The position numbers were made by a program, and so were the translations under genes. Positions 39,237-47,074 of a stretch of DNA of 64,000 nt are shown here, in pieces (position 1 is the first letter of the stretch; each line of letters opens with the position of its first letter). The notes under the pieces were generated by a model. The model ran no database searches, was not told the DNA's origin, and was given only the letters and a program-made list of their open reading frames with translations. Origin of the DNA: an uncultured Paracoccaceae bacterium (GTDB lineage: Bacteria; Pseudomonadota; Alphaproteobacteria; Rhodobacterales; Rhodobacteraceae); assembly GCA_947500005.1 (NCBI GenBank), contig CANMQJ010000013.1, forward strand, positions 91,796 to 155,795, given 5' to 3'.

Positions 39237-40265
39237 TTAAGTCGTGATCATCACCTTTCCATCCGTTTTCTTCACAGCGTCGGCCAATCCTGACACAACG
39301 TCACGAAGGGGAAGGTAGGTAGAGACATCGGTGCGCCAGCGCCCGTCCGCGAAACGCGACTGGACCTCCTGCACGGCGCGCATCTGGTCCTGGGGCGGGG
39401 TGCTCATCATCCAGTCGGTCAGCCAGAACCCCTCGATCCGCTTGCCCATGAATATGAACTGGCCCATCTGGGTCAGGCGCGGCTCCTCGGCGCCGAGCTT
39501 GCCATAGGTGATCCAGCGCGCCTTGTTGGGCATGAGGGTGAAGACCTTTTCCGAGATCTGGTCCGAGACGGCATCGAGAAAGACGCGCGGCTTGAGCTTG
39601 CGGCTGGCTTCGGTGAACTGCATGGCGAAGGTCTCGGACGTGATGTCCATCACCTCCTCGGCGCCCAGTTCCATCAGCGCGGGCGCGGCTTCGGCCCGGC
39701 GGACGAGCGCGATGGGCTTGAGGCCCAAGTCGCGGCCAAGCGAGATCATCAGCTTGCCCAGCTGGCTGGTGGCCGCGGAGATGACGAAGGCCTCTCCCCC
39801 GGATTTCGCGATATCGACCATGGCCATGGCCGTCATCGGGTTGACGATCTGGGCCGCGCCATCCTCGTCGCCGATGTGGGGGCGCAGGGGGATGCAGGCC
39901 TGCGCGGCGGTCAGGGCATAGTCGGCCCAGGCGCCGGAGCGGGTGGCATAGAAAGCCACGCGCTGTCCCATCATCCCCTCGGCACCCTTGCCGGCGGCCA
40001 CGACCTCGCCGCAGCCCTCGAAGCCCGCGGGCGCGCCCTTGACGCGGGGCTGTCCGTATTCGCCCTTGATGAAATGCAGGTCCGACGGGTTGACCGAGGC
40101 CATGCTGACCCGGATCAGCACTTCTCCGTCGCCGGGGGTGGGCACGGCGATTTCGGCCGCCTCCAGCCAGTCGGCGGCATCCTCGATGGCCGGGCCGGTG
40201 GCCTTGCCGGAATAGCCGTCGCCGGTCTGGATCACGGCGAACATGGTTTCGGGCAGGTCGGTCAT
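39237..40265 (-). CDS. MDR-family NAD(P)H-dependent oxidoreductase (zinc-free, enoyl reductase/quinone reductase-like)
   Basis: 342 residues. The N-terminal GroES-like domain has 'VLIRVSMASVNPSDLHFIKG' (the NPSD motif of the MECR/ETR branch) and 'GFEGCGEVVAAGKGAEGMMG'. The Rossmann half carries 'AFVISAATSQLGKLMISLGR', a variant of the AASGGVG motif. Structural and catalytic zinc ligands of alcohol dehydrogenases are missing, so a reduction of an enoyl or quinone-like substrate is more likely than classical alcohol oxidation. It overlaps tetR by 4 bp and precedes the liv genes and acyl-CoA ligase, suggesting a role in catabolism of the imported acid. Confidence 0.85.
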   Translation of the reverse strand: MTDLPETMFAVIQTGDGYSGKATGPAIEDAADWLEAAEIAVPTPGDGEVLIRVSMASVNPSDLHFIKGEYGQPRVKGAPAGFEGCGEVVAAGKGAEGMMGQRVAFYATRSGAWADYALTAAQACIPLRPHIGDEDGAAQIVNPMTAMAMVDIAKSGGEAFVISAATSQLGKLMISLGRDLGLKPIALVRRAEAAPALMELGAEEVMDITSETFAMQFTEASRKLKPRVFLDAVSDQISEKVFTLMPNKARWITYGKLGAEEPRLTQMGQFIFMGKRIEGFWLTDWMMSTPPQDQMRAVQEVQSRFADGRWRTDVSTYLPLRDVVSGLADAVKKTDGKVMITT

Positions 40266-40939
40266 GCTGTCTCCTTGGTATGGGGGGCGGGGGCGGGCAG
40301 GGCCGTCAGGCCGAGCCCGCGCAGGGCGAAGCGCACCACGTCCTCGGCCAGCCGGTCAAGCTTGGCGGGGCTGTCGTCGGGACGGGCGCGGAACCAGAAG
40401 ACCGGTCCGTTCAGCGCGCTGAAGAATGTCTGGATGGTGATCGAGAGGCTGTCGCCGATGGTGATGCTGCCCTCGGCCAGGCCCTGTTCGATCACTTCGA
40501 GAAAACGTTTCTCGTATGCGTCGCGGCGTTCAAGATGCCGCGCCAGCGCCTCGCGCTGGAAATCGGTGGTGGTGGAGTAGCGATGCATTTGCAACCCGTC
40601 CATCAGCACCTGCATGTAGGGATGGTGATGGAACATCGCCCGGGCATGGCCGCGGGCCATGGCGGTCATCCGCTCGGCTGTGGATCCCCTGGCGGCGAGC
40701 CCCGGCTCGATCGCGTCGAAGACGATGTCCATCGCCCGGTCGCGCACCGCGTCGAAGAGATCCATCTTGGACGGAAAGTAGTGATAGACCCGCCCCTTGG
40801 TGGCACCGAGATGCCGTGCGACGGTGTCGATCGAGGTTGCCGCGAAACCACGCGTGCGAAAGCATTCGGCGGCTGCGTCGAGCAGCTCTTCGTAACGGTC
40901 GGTCCGGGTCGCTGTGGCGGTCTGGGTCACGGGCGTCAC
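40262..40939 (-). CDS. TetR/AcrR-family transcriptional regulator
   Basis: 225 residues. The N-terminal helix-turn-helix is clear: 'RYEELLDAAAECFRTRGFAA' then 'TSIDTVARHLGATKGRVYHY' and 'FPSKMDLFDAVRDRAMDIVF'. The C-terminal ligand and dimer domain is helical and resembles regulators that sense acyl-CoAs or aromatics. The start is uncertain: GTG at 40939 or GTG at 40930, neither with a strong ribosome site. It is the first gene of the leftward cluster and translationally coupled to the oxidoreductase. A perfect inverted repeat, 40968-40983, lies 29 bp upstream and is the likely autoregulatory operator. Confidence 0.92.
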   Translation of the reverse strand: MTPVTQTATATRTDRYEELLDAAAECFRTRGFAATSIDTVARHLGATKGRVYHYFPSKMDLFDAVRDRAMDIVFDAIEPGLAARGSTAERMTAMARGHARAMFHHHPYMQVLMDGLQMHRYSTTTDFQREALARHLERRDAYEKRFLEVIEQGLAEGSITIGDSLSITIQTFFSALNGPVFWFRARPDDSPAKLDRLAEDVVRFALRGLGLTALPAPAPHTKETA

Positions 40940-40967
40940 GCTCTGGTGAAGGATGCGTCAAGGCAAA

Positions 40968-40990
40968 CATACCATTCGGTATGCTGTCAA
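40968..40990 (-). promoter_or_regulatory. TetR-type operator and promoter upstream of the tetR-led operon
   Basis: CATACC-ATTC-GGTATG (40968-40983) is a perfect 6-bp inverted repeat with a 4-bp spacer. Read leftward, a consensus TTGACA (40990-40985) lies immediately before it, so the operator occupies the promoter spacer. The -10 is not clear (TATGTT at 13 bp or TTTGCC at 17 bp). The arrangement fits repression by the adjacent TetR protein. Confidence 0.7.
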
Positions 40991-41032
40991 TTCGCCCGAG
41001 AGTTGACGTGGCGGAATTTCATTCCGCATAGC

Positions 41033-41060
41033 GAAAAGGCCGCCTGTCGCGGGCGGCCTT
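41033..41060 (-). terminator. Rho-independent terminator of the Ala/Glu-rich protein gene
   Basis: AAGGCCGCC (41036-41044) pairs with GGCGGCCTT (41052-41060) around a 7-nt loop. Read leftward it is followed by TTTTCGC. It lies 20 bp past the stop of the gene at 41081, separating it from the tetR promoter. Confidence 0.85.
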
Positions 41061-41080
41061 CTGCCAGTCTCGGAGCCTGT

Positions 41081-41983
41081 TCAGTTGGTCAGGATCTCGC
41101 GCAGCTCGGCGGACTTGTCGAGGAAGGTGCCGGGATTCTCGCGGATGTCGCGCAGCACGGCCATCACCTCTTCCTTGGTGCCGTCGGCCAGTTCGCTGTT
41201 CTCGACCGCGTTTGCCATCCGGTCATAGTCAAAGCCCTGCACGGTCAGCAGATCTTCCTGCCGGAAGGTCTGGAGCAACTCGGCTCCGAGGCTGGTTTCC
41301 ATCGTCGGCATCACCTCGTCGGAGCCGTCGGTGGCGTCCTGGGCATCGGCGGTTGCGTCAGTATCCATCGTGGGCATGGTGTCCTGGCCGGTGCTGTCGG
41401 TTGCGTCGGCAGTGGCCTCGCTATCCATCGTGGGCATCGTTCCGGTCGCATCGCCGGCCTCGTCGGTTGCGGCCTGGTCGACCTCTTCCTCGAGTCCGGT
41501 CTCGCCGGTCGTGGTGGCATCGGTGTCCTGGGTCAGGTTCGCCAGCGGTTCGGTCCCGGTCGCGGCCTCCTCATTCGTTCCATCGGCCTCGGCGAGGGCT
41601 TCCTGGCCTTCGTCCACGGCCTCGTCGGCGGCGTTCTCGGCCGCGTCCAGAGTGCTCTCTGCCGCGCGCTCGGACTCTGCGGCAGTCTCTTCAGCAGCCA
41701 TCGCCGCCTCGTTCGCGGTTTCCTCGGCGGCGGTCGCGGCCTGTTCGGCGGTCTGCTCTGCCTCGGATGCCATCTCTTCGGCGGTCTGGCCGGCTTCTTC
41801 GGCGGCCATGTCGATCTCGGTCGCGGCTTCATCTGCCTCCTGCGACAGATCCTGGGCGACCGTTTCCGCGGTTGTATCGACGGCGTCGGTCTCGGCGGTC
41901 ATGGGGGTCGGTTCGTTCAGCGCATAGTACAGGCCGGCCGCAACCAGCGCGACGAAGGCGGCGATAAGCAACAAGCGGGTCAT
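41081..41983 (-). CDS. Membrane-anchored, acidic Ala/Glu-rich protein with MPTM repeats; function unknown
   Basis: 300 residues from the ATG at 41983; the longer upstream frame is rejected because the hydrophobic start sits here. One N-terminal membrane helix (3-21, LLLIAAFVALVAAGLYYAL) should leave the rest in the periplasm. Residues ~30-135 are almost only Ala, Glu, Thr, Ser and Asp in coiled-coil-like order ('AEEAGQTAEEMASEAEQTAE'). Residues ~180-229 carry three MPTM(D/E) motifs at 183, 203 and 225, in repeats of about 20 residues. A different, compact C-terminal domain of ~70 residues follows (ending 'NPGTFLDKSAELREILTN'). I recognise no family. The very low complexity makes homology searches with the whole protein misleading; the C-terminal domain should be searched alone. 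Confidence 0.75.
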   Translation of the reverse strand: MTRLLLIAAFVALVAAGLYYALNEPTPMTAETDAVDTTAETVAQDLSQEADEAATEIDMAAEEAGQTAEEMASEAEQTAEQAATAAEETANEAAMAAEETAAESERAAESTLDAAENAADEAVDEGQEALAEADGTNEEAATGTEPLANLTQDTDATTTGETGLEEEVDQAATDEAGDATGTMPTMDSEATADATDSTGQDTMPTMDTDATADAQDATDGSDEVMPTMETSLGAELLQTFRQEDLLTVQGFDYDRMANAVENSELADGTKEEVMAVLRDIRENPGTFLDKSAELREILTN

Positions 41984-42148
41984 CTGGGTCTCCGATCTTT
42001 GGGTTTCAGGGGCACCCCGCGGCCTGTCGGCCAGCCGGATACCGTCATCGGAGCAACGCGCCCGTCCCGAAGCCGTTCCAATCCGGAAACCCGGATAAGC
42101 GATAAGTCGCCGGTTCACCCGCGACCGGCGGCGCGGGCGCGCAGCGCG

Positions 42149-44419
42149 TCAATCAGCGCCGCGCACCTCGATCTGGGCATCGGGCGGCGGCGCCAGAAGC
42201 TTCTGCACGAAGAAGATCGCCAGCGCCGCGCCGATGCCCATCAGGTCGGTGACCAGCCCGCCCTCGATCATGAACAGCGCAGCGCCGATCAGGCCCGCGC
42301 GGAGGAACCAGGCCGGGCGCGCGCCGATGAACCAGCCCTGAACACCTGCGCTGAGCAGGAAGACGCCGAACACCGCCGTGGCGCCAGCGCGCAGGACGGC
42401 CAACAGGGTGCCGTCCATCAGAAGGGCGCTGTTGTAGAAGAACATGAAGGGCACGATGAAGGCCGCGATGCCGATCTTGAACGAGGCGACCGAGGTGGAC
42501 ATCGGGTTCGCCCCGGAAATGCCTGCGGCCGCGTAAGAGGCCAGCGCCACGGGCGGTGTGATGGCCGAGACGACGGCGAAGTAGAAGACGAAGAAATGCG
42601 CCGTCAAATGGGGAATGCCGATCTCGACCAGGCCGGGCGCCACAACCGAGGCGGCAACGGCATAGGCGGCGGTGGTGGGCATTCCCATGCCAAGAAGGAT
42701 CGCGATGCACATGGCGAACATGAGGGCCAGAAGCTGGCTGAGCCCCGCGAGGTTCAGCAGCAGCGCCGAGAAGCGCGCGCCGACGCCGGTGAGGCTGATC
42801 ACGCCCACGATGATGCCCGCCGCCGCGCAGACGGCGATGATCTGGATCGACATGAGGCCCGCGAGTTCAAGCGCCTTGAGGATCGAGCGCAGGCCCATCC
42901 GGTTGGGAGTAAGCCAGCTGACCACCGCGGCCGAGATCGTGGCCAGCGTGCCCGCGCGGATCACCGAATACCCCATGAACAGGGCCACGATCAGGATGAT
43001 GATCGGGACGAAGAGGTACACGCGGCGCACCATCTCCCTGAGCTTGGGCAACTCGTCGTCGCGCATCCCGCGCATTCCCAGTTTCGCGGCCTCGAAATCG
43101 ACCATGAAATAGATCGAAACGAAATAGAGGACGGCCGGTATGATCGCGGCGAAGGCGATCTCGGTATAGGGGATGCCGGTGATCTCGGCCATGATGAAGG
43201 CGCCGGCGCCCATGATCGGTGGCATGATCTGCCCCCCGGTCGAGGCCGCGGCCTCGATCGCGCCGGCTGTCTCGCGCCTGTAGCCCACCTTTTTCATCAG
43301 CGGGATGGTCAGCGAGCCGGTCGCGACCACGTTGCCGGCCGAGGTGCCGTTGATCATGCCCATCAGGCCGCTGGCGAAAATGGCGACCTTTGCGGGGCCA
43401 CCGCGCGCCCGCCCGGCGGCGGCGAAGGCGAAATTGACGAAATAGTCGCCCACCTTCGAGGCCTGCAGGAAGGCGGCGAATATGATGAAGAGAATGATGT
43501 AGGTCGAGCTGACCGCAGTCGTCGGGCCGAGGATGCCCGCATCGGAATAGACATGGCCGAAGAAACGCTGCCAGGTATAGGCGGACTGCACCGCGAGGAT
43601 GCCGGGCAGCAGATGCGCGGTGAAGGTATAAGCAAGGAACACGCCGGTGATGATCACCAGCGCGAGGCCTGCGACGCGGCGCGTCAGTTCCAGGATCAGG
43701 GCAGAGCCCGCCGTTGCCGCGAAGGCGACGCCGATCGGCACGAAGGGCGTGCCGACCGAGTTGCGCGCCGCGGTGGAGTAGACCGGGATGAGATAGAAAG
43801 CGACGACGATGCCGCACAGGGCGAGCACGAGGTCGGAGGCGGCCAGCGCGCCCTGGCGGCGCCGCTCGAACCAGCTGAGCAGGATGGCCCCGAAGGTCGC
43901 GATCAGCAGCGGTGTACCGAACCACCAGAGTTCACGGGCATAGATCTCGGTCCCGGCGAAGGCCGGCCATGTCACCAGCCCGCCCATCTCGGGCAGGTCG
44001 CCGCTGTTGAGGATGCCGATGAATTGCAGAACGGTCCAGAACGCCACCGCCACGGGCACCAGGAGAAGGTAGCCCGCAATCGTCAGCAGAGGGGTCTCGC
44101 GGTCGTCGCCTTCGTCCTTTCCGAAACTGTAGGCGGCGAAGACCAGGAAGCCCAGAAGCAGGGCCCCGGCGATGTGGACGATGCGGAAATTCCAGGTTTC
44201 CAACGGGAACTGGGGCAGGAACGGGATTTCAACGCCCGTGTAATCCGAGATCGAGACGCCGTTGAGCGCAGCCATGTGGAAGGCCGCGTAGAGCATCGAG
44301 AGGGTCGCCGCGACCCAGGCCATCCGGCCGGTATATTGGCGCCGGTTCGGCTCTACCGGTTCCTCGTCGACGCCTTCGGCGATCACGGGTTCGACGTGTT
44401 CCGCCCTGATGTCAGCCAT
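42149..44419 (-). CDS. TRAP transporter fused permease (DctQ-DctM fusion, TAXI type)
   Basis: 756 residues, with about 17-18 hydrophobic helices. TAXI-type TRAP systems fuse the small and large permease in one chain like this. The start MADIRAEHVEPVIAEG at 44419 is preceded by only a weak GGGA. Signature stretches are 'GLMGMINGTSAGNVVATGSL', 'MKKVGYRRETAGAIEAAAST', 'GGQIMPPIMGAGAFIMAEIT' and 'GMGMPTTAAYAVAASVVAPG'. It is an inner-membrane sodium-coupled importer that works with the binding protein encoded 112 bp upstream. The substrate is unknown; TAXI proteins often bind glutamate/glutamine or other small organic ions. Confidence 0.95.
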   Translation of the reverse strand: MADIRAEHVEPVIAEGVDEEPVEPNRRQYTGRMAWVAATLSMLYAAFHMAALNGVSISDYTGVEIPFLPQFPLETWNFRIVHIAGALLLGFLVFAAYSFGKDEGDDRETPLLTIAGYLLLVPVAVAFWTVLQFIGILNSGDLPEMGGLVTWPAFAGTEIYARELWWFGTPLLIATFGAILLSWFERRRQGALAASDLVLALCGIVVAFYLIPVYSTAARNSVGTPFVPIGVAFAATAGSALILELTRRVAGLALVIITGVFLAYTFTAHLLPGILAVQSAYTWQRFFGHVYSDAGILGPTTAVSSTYIILFIIFAAFLQASKVGDYFVNFAFAAAGRARGGPAKVAIFASGLMGMINGTSAGNVVATGSLTIPLMKKVGYRRETAGAIEAAASTGGQIMPPIMGAGAFIMAEITGIPYTEIAFAAIIPAVLYFVSIYFMVDFEAAKLGMRGMRDDELPKLREMVRRVYLFVPIIILIVALFMGYSVIRAGTLATISAAVVSWLTPNRMGLRSILKALELAGLMSIQIIAVCAAAGIIVGVISLTGVGARFSALLLNLAGLSQLLALMFAMCIAILLGMGMPTTAAYAVAASVVAPGLVEIGIPHLTAHFFVFYFAVVSAITPPVALASYAAAGISGANPMSTSVASFKIGIAAFIVPFMFFYNSALLMDGTLLAVLRAGATAVFGVFLLSAGVQGWFIGARPAWFLRAGLIGAALFMIEGGLVTDLMGIGAALAIFFVQKLLAPPPDAQIEVRGAD

Positions 44420-44531
44420 GTCCCAAATTCCCCAGTCTTTCCTGGCGCGGCCTTTTTCGTGGCCTTTGCGCATGGGCCATGCCCCGGATCGCTCCGGGTC
44501 ACGGCATGGTCGTTATGTCGATCCGACCGGC

Positions 44532-45530
44532 TCAGCCGCCCGAATGGATCATGTCGTCGGGGATGTCGGCACCGGCGTTTTCCTCGAACCAGGCGGCGGC
44601 ACCGGGGTGCCATTTCATGACCTTGTTCTTGTCCCAGTTCTCGGGAAGGGTCGAGCGGGCGGCGCGGTGGATGTTCACCATGCGCTCGTTATCCGACATC
44701 ACGACATCGACCACTGCCTTGACGAAGCTTTCGGGCAGGTCGCAATTGGCGATGGCAAAGTTCCACATCGAGACCGAACGGGCCGGCGCCTCGAGCGTGG
44801 TGTAGGTGTCGGCGGCGATCTCGAACTCGGAAACTGGGAAGGCCTCCATGATCTTGGCCTGCTCCTCCTCGGTGAACTCGATGATGTTCACGTCGGTCTG
44901 GACCTCCAGCTGGCTGACCGCCGGCACGGGAACGCCCGCGGCAAAGGCGATCACGTCCAGCAGGCCGTCCTGAAGCTGTCCGCCAAGGTCCGACCAGCCG
45001 CCGTTGCGACGCTCGAAATTCACACCGAGCGTTTCCATCATGCGCGGGAAATAGGTGTCCGAAGTGGAGCCCGCCGGGCCGAAGCCGATGCGCGCGCCGT
45101 CGGGGATTTCCGAGATCGAGGTGATGCCCGACGAGGACAGCGCCGTCACGCTGAACGGTGTCTGGTACATCGGGAACATCGCGCAGGCATTGGTCATCTG
45201 AAGGCCGGGGGCGATCGGGTTGGTTCCTGCCAGCGATTCCGCGGCCGGGCCCATCGTCGTCATGCCGAACTGCGCCTCGCCGGTATGCACCAGCGCCATG
45301 TTCTGCATCGGGCCCCCGGTGACCTCGCCGCCGCCGGTGATTCCCAGCTCTTCGGAGACGAGGTTCGCCCAGCCGGAGCCATAGGCGAAATAGGTTCCCC
45401 CCTGAGATGCCGTACCAACGGTGAAGCTTTCGGGCCAGCCCTCGCGATTCTCGTGATTGTCGGCATGCGCGTTGCTTGCCACTACGGTCGCGCTCAACGC
45501 AGCGACCATCAGGATTTTCGAATTCTTCAT
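44532..45530 (-). CDS. TAXI-family TRAP transporter solute-binding protein
   Basis: 332 residues. The signal peptide MKNSKILMVAALSATVVASNAHA is followed by the TAXI opening 'SFTVGTASQGGTYFAYGSGW'. Later landmarks are 'EVTGGPMQNMALVHTGEAQF', 'IPDGARIGFGPAGSTSDTYF', 'GQLQDGLLDVIAFAAGVPVP' and the C-terminal 'LPENWDKNKVMKWHPGAAAW'. The binding protein captures solute in the periplasm and passes it to the fused permease downstream. The ATG at 45530 has GGGAGAAGAC upstream. The 227-bp gap to the anti-sigma gene (45531-45757) should contain the promoter; no operator was identified. Confidence 0.95.
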   Translation of the reverse strand: MKNSKILMVAALSATVVASNAHADNHENREGWPESFTVGTASQGGTYFAYGSGWANLVSEELGITGGGEVTGGPMQNMALVHTGEAQFGMTTMGPAAESLAGTNPIAPGLQMTNACAMFPMYQTPFSVTALSSSGITSISEIPDGARIGFGPAGSTSDTYFPRMMETLGVNFERRNGGWSDLGGQLQDGLLDVIAFAAGVPVPAVSQLEVQTDVNIIEFTEEEQAKIMEAFPVSEFEIAADTYTTLEAPARSVSMWNFAIANCDLPESFVKAVVDVVMSDNERMVNIHRAARSTLPENWDKNKVMKWHPGAAAWFEENAGADIPDDMIHSGG

Positions 45531-45757
45531 GTCTTCTCCCTTGGACTGAGCTTCCGAAACCGGGCTCCGGATGTGATCCGTCACATTCCGTGCGGGTCCG
45601 ACAAGGTGCGGACGGGTGAAGCCCATTCTCCGGAAACCGGTTCGCTGAGGATATGCCAGTATCGACCGTTGGCAACAGTAGAGCGTCGCCGGGGGTGAGA
45701 TTTGCAGGACACGGGCGTCAAGTGGCGGTCCGTCCCGGGGTAAAGCGCCTGGGCCAC

Positions 45758-46528
45758 CTACCAGTTGCTGGAGGAAAGCAGCCTGTCGGCACCCAGAGCC
45801 AGCTGTTCGGGATGACCCGATTCGTCGACCAGGACAAAGGCGGATCGGCCGCGTTCGAACAGCGCGATCGCCTGGCCGCGGTATTCGAAGGCGGTGGGCG
45901 GGTCCTCGGCCTCTTCGGCGCGGCGCGCGACGGCCAGCAGGAGAAGCCTGCCGAAATCGGGGGCGTCCACGGCGATGGCGATGGCGGGGCGGTCCGGGGT
46001 CGCCACGATCTGCGCGTCGCGCACGATCCAGTCGGCGGGCAGGGGGAGCAGGTCGATCCCGAGCGCGGCAACAATCTCCTGGGGATCGAGATCGGCGCTT
46101 TCGGGTTGCGACACCATCCAGTGCCGTAGCTCCAGCGCGGCCTGCGCGTCGAGAGCGGCCTCGACCAGCGGGGGGGCGCCCGCGGGGCCCGATGCCTGCC
46201 ACGCGGCGTTGCCGGTCCAGCCAGCCGCGAACAGGACCACGGCTGCGGCATAGGGTGCGGCACGGCGCATCAGGCGCTGCCTGCGCATCCGCCCCTCGAG
46301 ACGGCGGGCCTCGGCCACGAGGCCGGGCGGTGCCGGATCCTCCGGCATGGCAAGCGCCAGTCGCAGGGCGGCGGTGTCCCGGGCATCGGCCATCAATTCG
46401 GCGGTTCTTTCGGGGCGGTCGGCAAGATACTCGGCGACCGCCAGCGTGCGGTCGGGATCGAGCTGCCCCTGAAGCAGCGCCAGCAAATCGTCGTCGAACG
46501 CTCGGTCGGTGTCAGGGGTTTCGCTCAT
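45758..46528 (-). CDS. Membrane anti-sigma factor
   Basis: 256 residues. The cytoplasmic N-terminal part (1-~88) is helical: 'FDDDLLALLQGQLDPDRTLA' with 'LADRPERTAELMADARDTAA'. This is the anti-sigma pattern of binding an ECF factor, but the zinc-binding HxxxCxxC motif is absent. One membrane helix (~91-108, 'APYAAAVVLFAAGWTGNAAW') follows, then a ~150-residue periplasmic domain. The gene overlaps the sigma gene by 17 bp, the usual arrangement for a stoichiometric sigma/anti-sigma pair. The periplasmic domain would sense the unknown signal. Confidence 0.85.
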   Translation of the reverse strand: MSETPDTDRAFDDDLLALLQGQLDPDRTLAVAEYLADRPERTAELMADARDTAALRLALAMPEDPAPPGLVAEARRLEGRMRRQRLMRRAAPYAAAVVLFAAGWTGNAAWQASGPAGAPPLVEAALDAQAALELRHWMVSQPESADLDPQEIVAALGIDLLPLPADWIVRDAQIVATPDRPAIAIAVDAPDFGRLLLLAVARRAEEAEDPPTAFEYRGQAIALFERGRSAFVLVDESGHPEQLALGADRLLSSSNW

Positions 46529-47045
46529 TGCGCCCTCCCACGATCCTGAGCGGCTTCACCGTGCCTTGCCCGTCCTCGAACGCCCGGAGCGCGGCGCGCG
46601 CCCGGCCCACGCGGGACATGACCGTTCCCGCGGGAACGTTAAGGATCTGGGCTGCCTCGGCCCCTGTCAGCCCTTCGACCGCGACGAGGTGCAGCGCTTC
46701 GCGCTGTTCGGCACTCAGGGCGAGGACCGCGGCGCGGATCTGGGCAAGTCGGGCCGCCGTTTCACCCGAGGGCGCGACGAAGGCTGGGCGCGTCTCGGCC
46801 CAGGCCTGATCGCGCGCCTCGGCGGCCCGTGCGCTGCGGCGGTAGTCGATGAAGAGGTTGTGCAGGATCGTCATCAGCCAGACCCGGATATCCGATCCGT
46901 CCCGAAATGTGGCGCGGCGTTCCTGAGCGCGGAGGAAGGTCGCCTGAACCAGATCGTCCGCGGCCTCTGCGTCGCGGGTCAGCACCCGCGCGTAGCGTCG
47001 CAGGGCGGTCAGCTGCCCCAGGATGTCGAGATCTTTCCCGGCCAT
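46512..47045 (-). CDS. ECF-family RNA polymerase sigma factor
   Basis: 177 residues with only regions 2 and 4. Region 2 reads 'YARVLTRDAEAADDLVQATF' and 'DIRVWLMTILHNLFIDYRRS'. Region 4 reads 'LSAEQREALHLVAVEGLTGA' with the helix-turn-helix 'AAQILNVPAGTVMSRVGRAR'. It directs polymerase to stress-type promoters when the anti-sigma factor encoded just downstream releases it. It lies 30 bp downstream of the stop-to-start boundary of the redoxin-oxygenase fusion gene on the same strand, so the fusion gene could lead this transcript or be one of its targets. Confidence 0.93.
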   Translation of the reverse strand: MAGKDLDILGQLTALRRYARVLTRDAEAADDLVQATFLRAQERRATFRDGSDIRVWLMTILHNLFIDYRRSARAAEARDQAWAETRPAFVAPSGETAARLAQIRAAVLALSAEQREALHLVAVEGLTGAEAAQILNVPAGTVMSRVGRARAALRAFEDGQGTVKPLRIVGGRNERNP

Positions 47046-47074
47046 GCGCGGTCATTCCTTTTCTGGGGTGCGGA

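Noticed and set aside
40280..44620. 1446-codon open frame on the plus strand
   Set aside because: It is antisense to tetR, the Ala/Glu-rich protein and the TAXI TRAP permease, all of which have clear family motifs. The product is His/Arg/Gly-rich nonsense, typical of GC-rich antisense frames.
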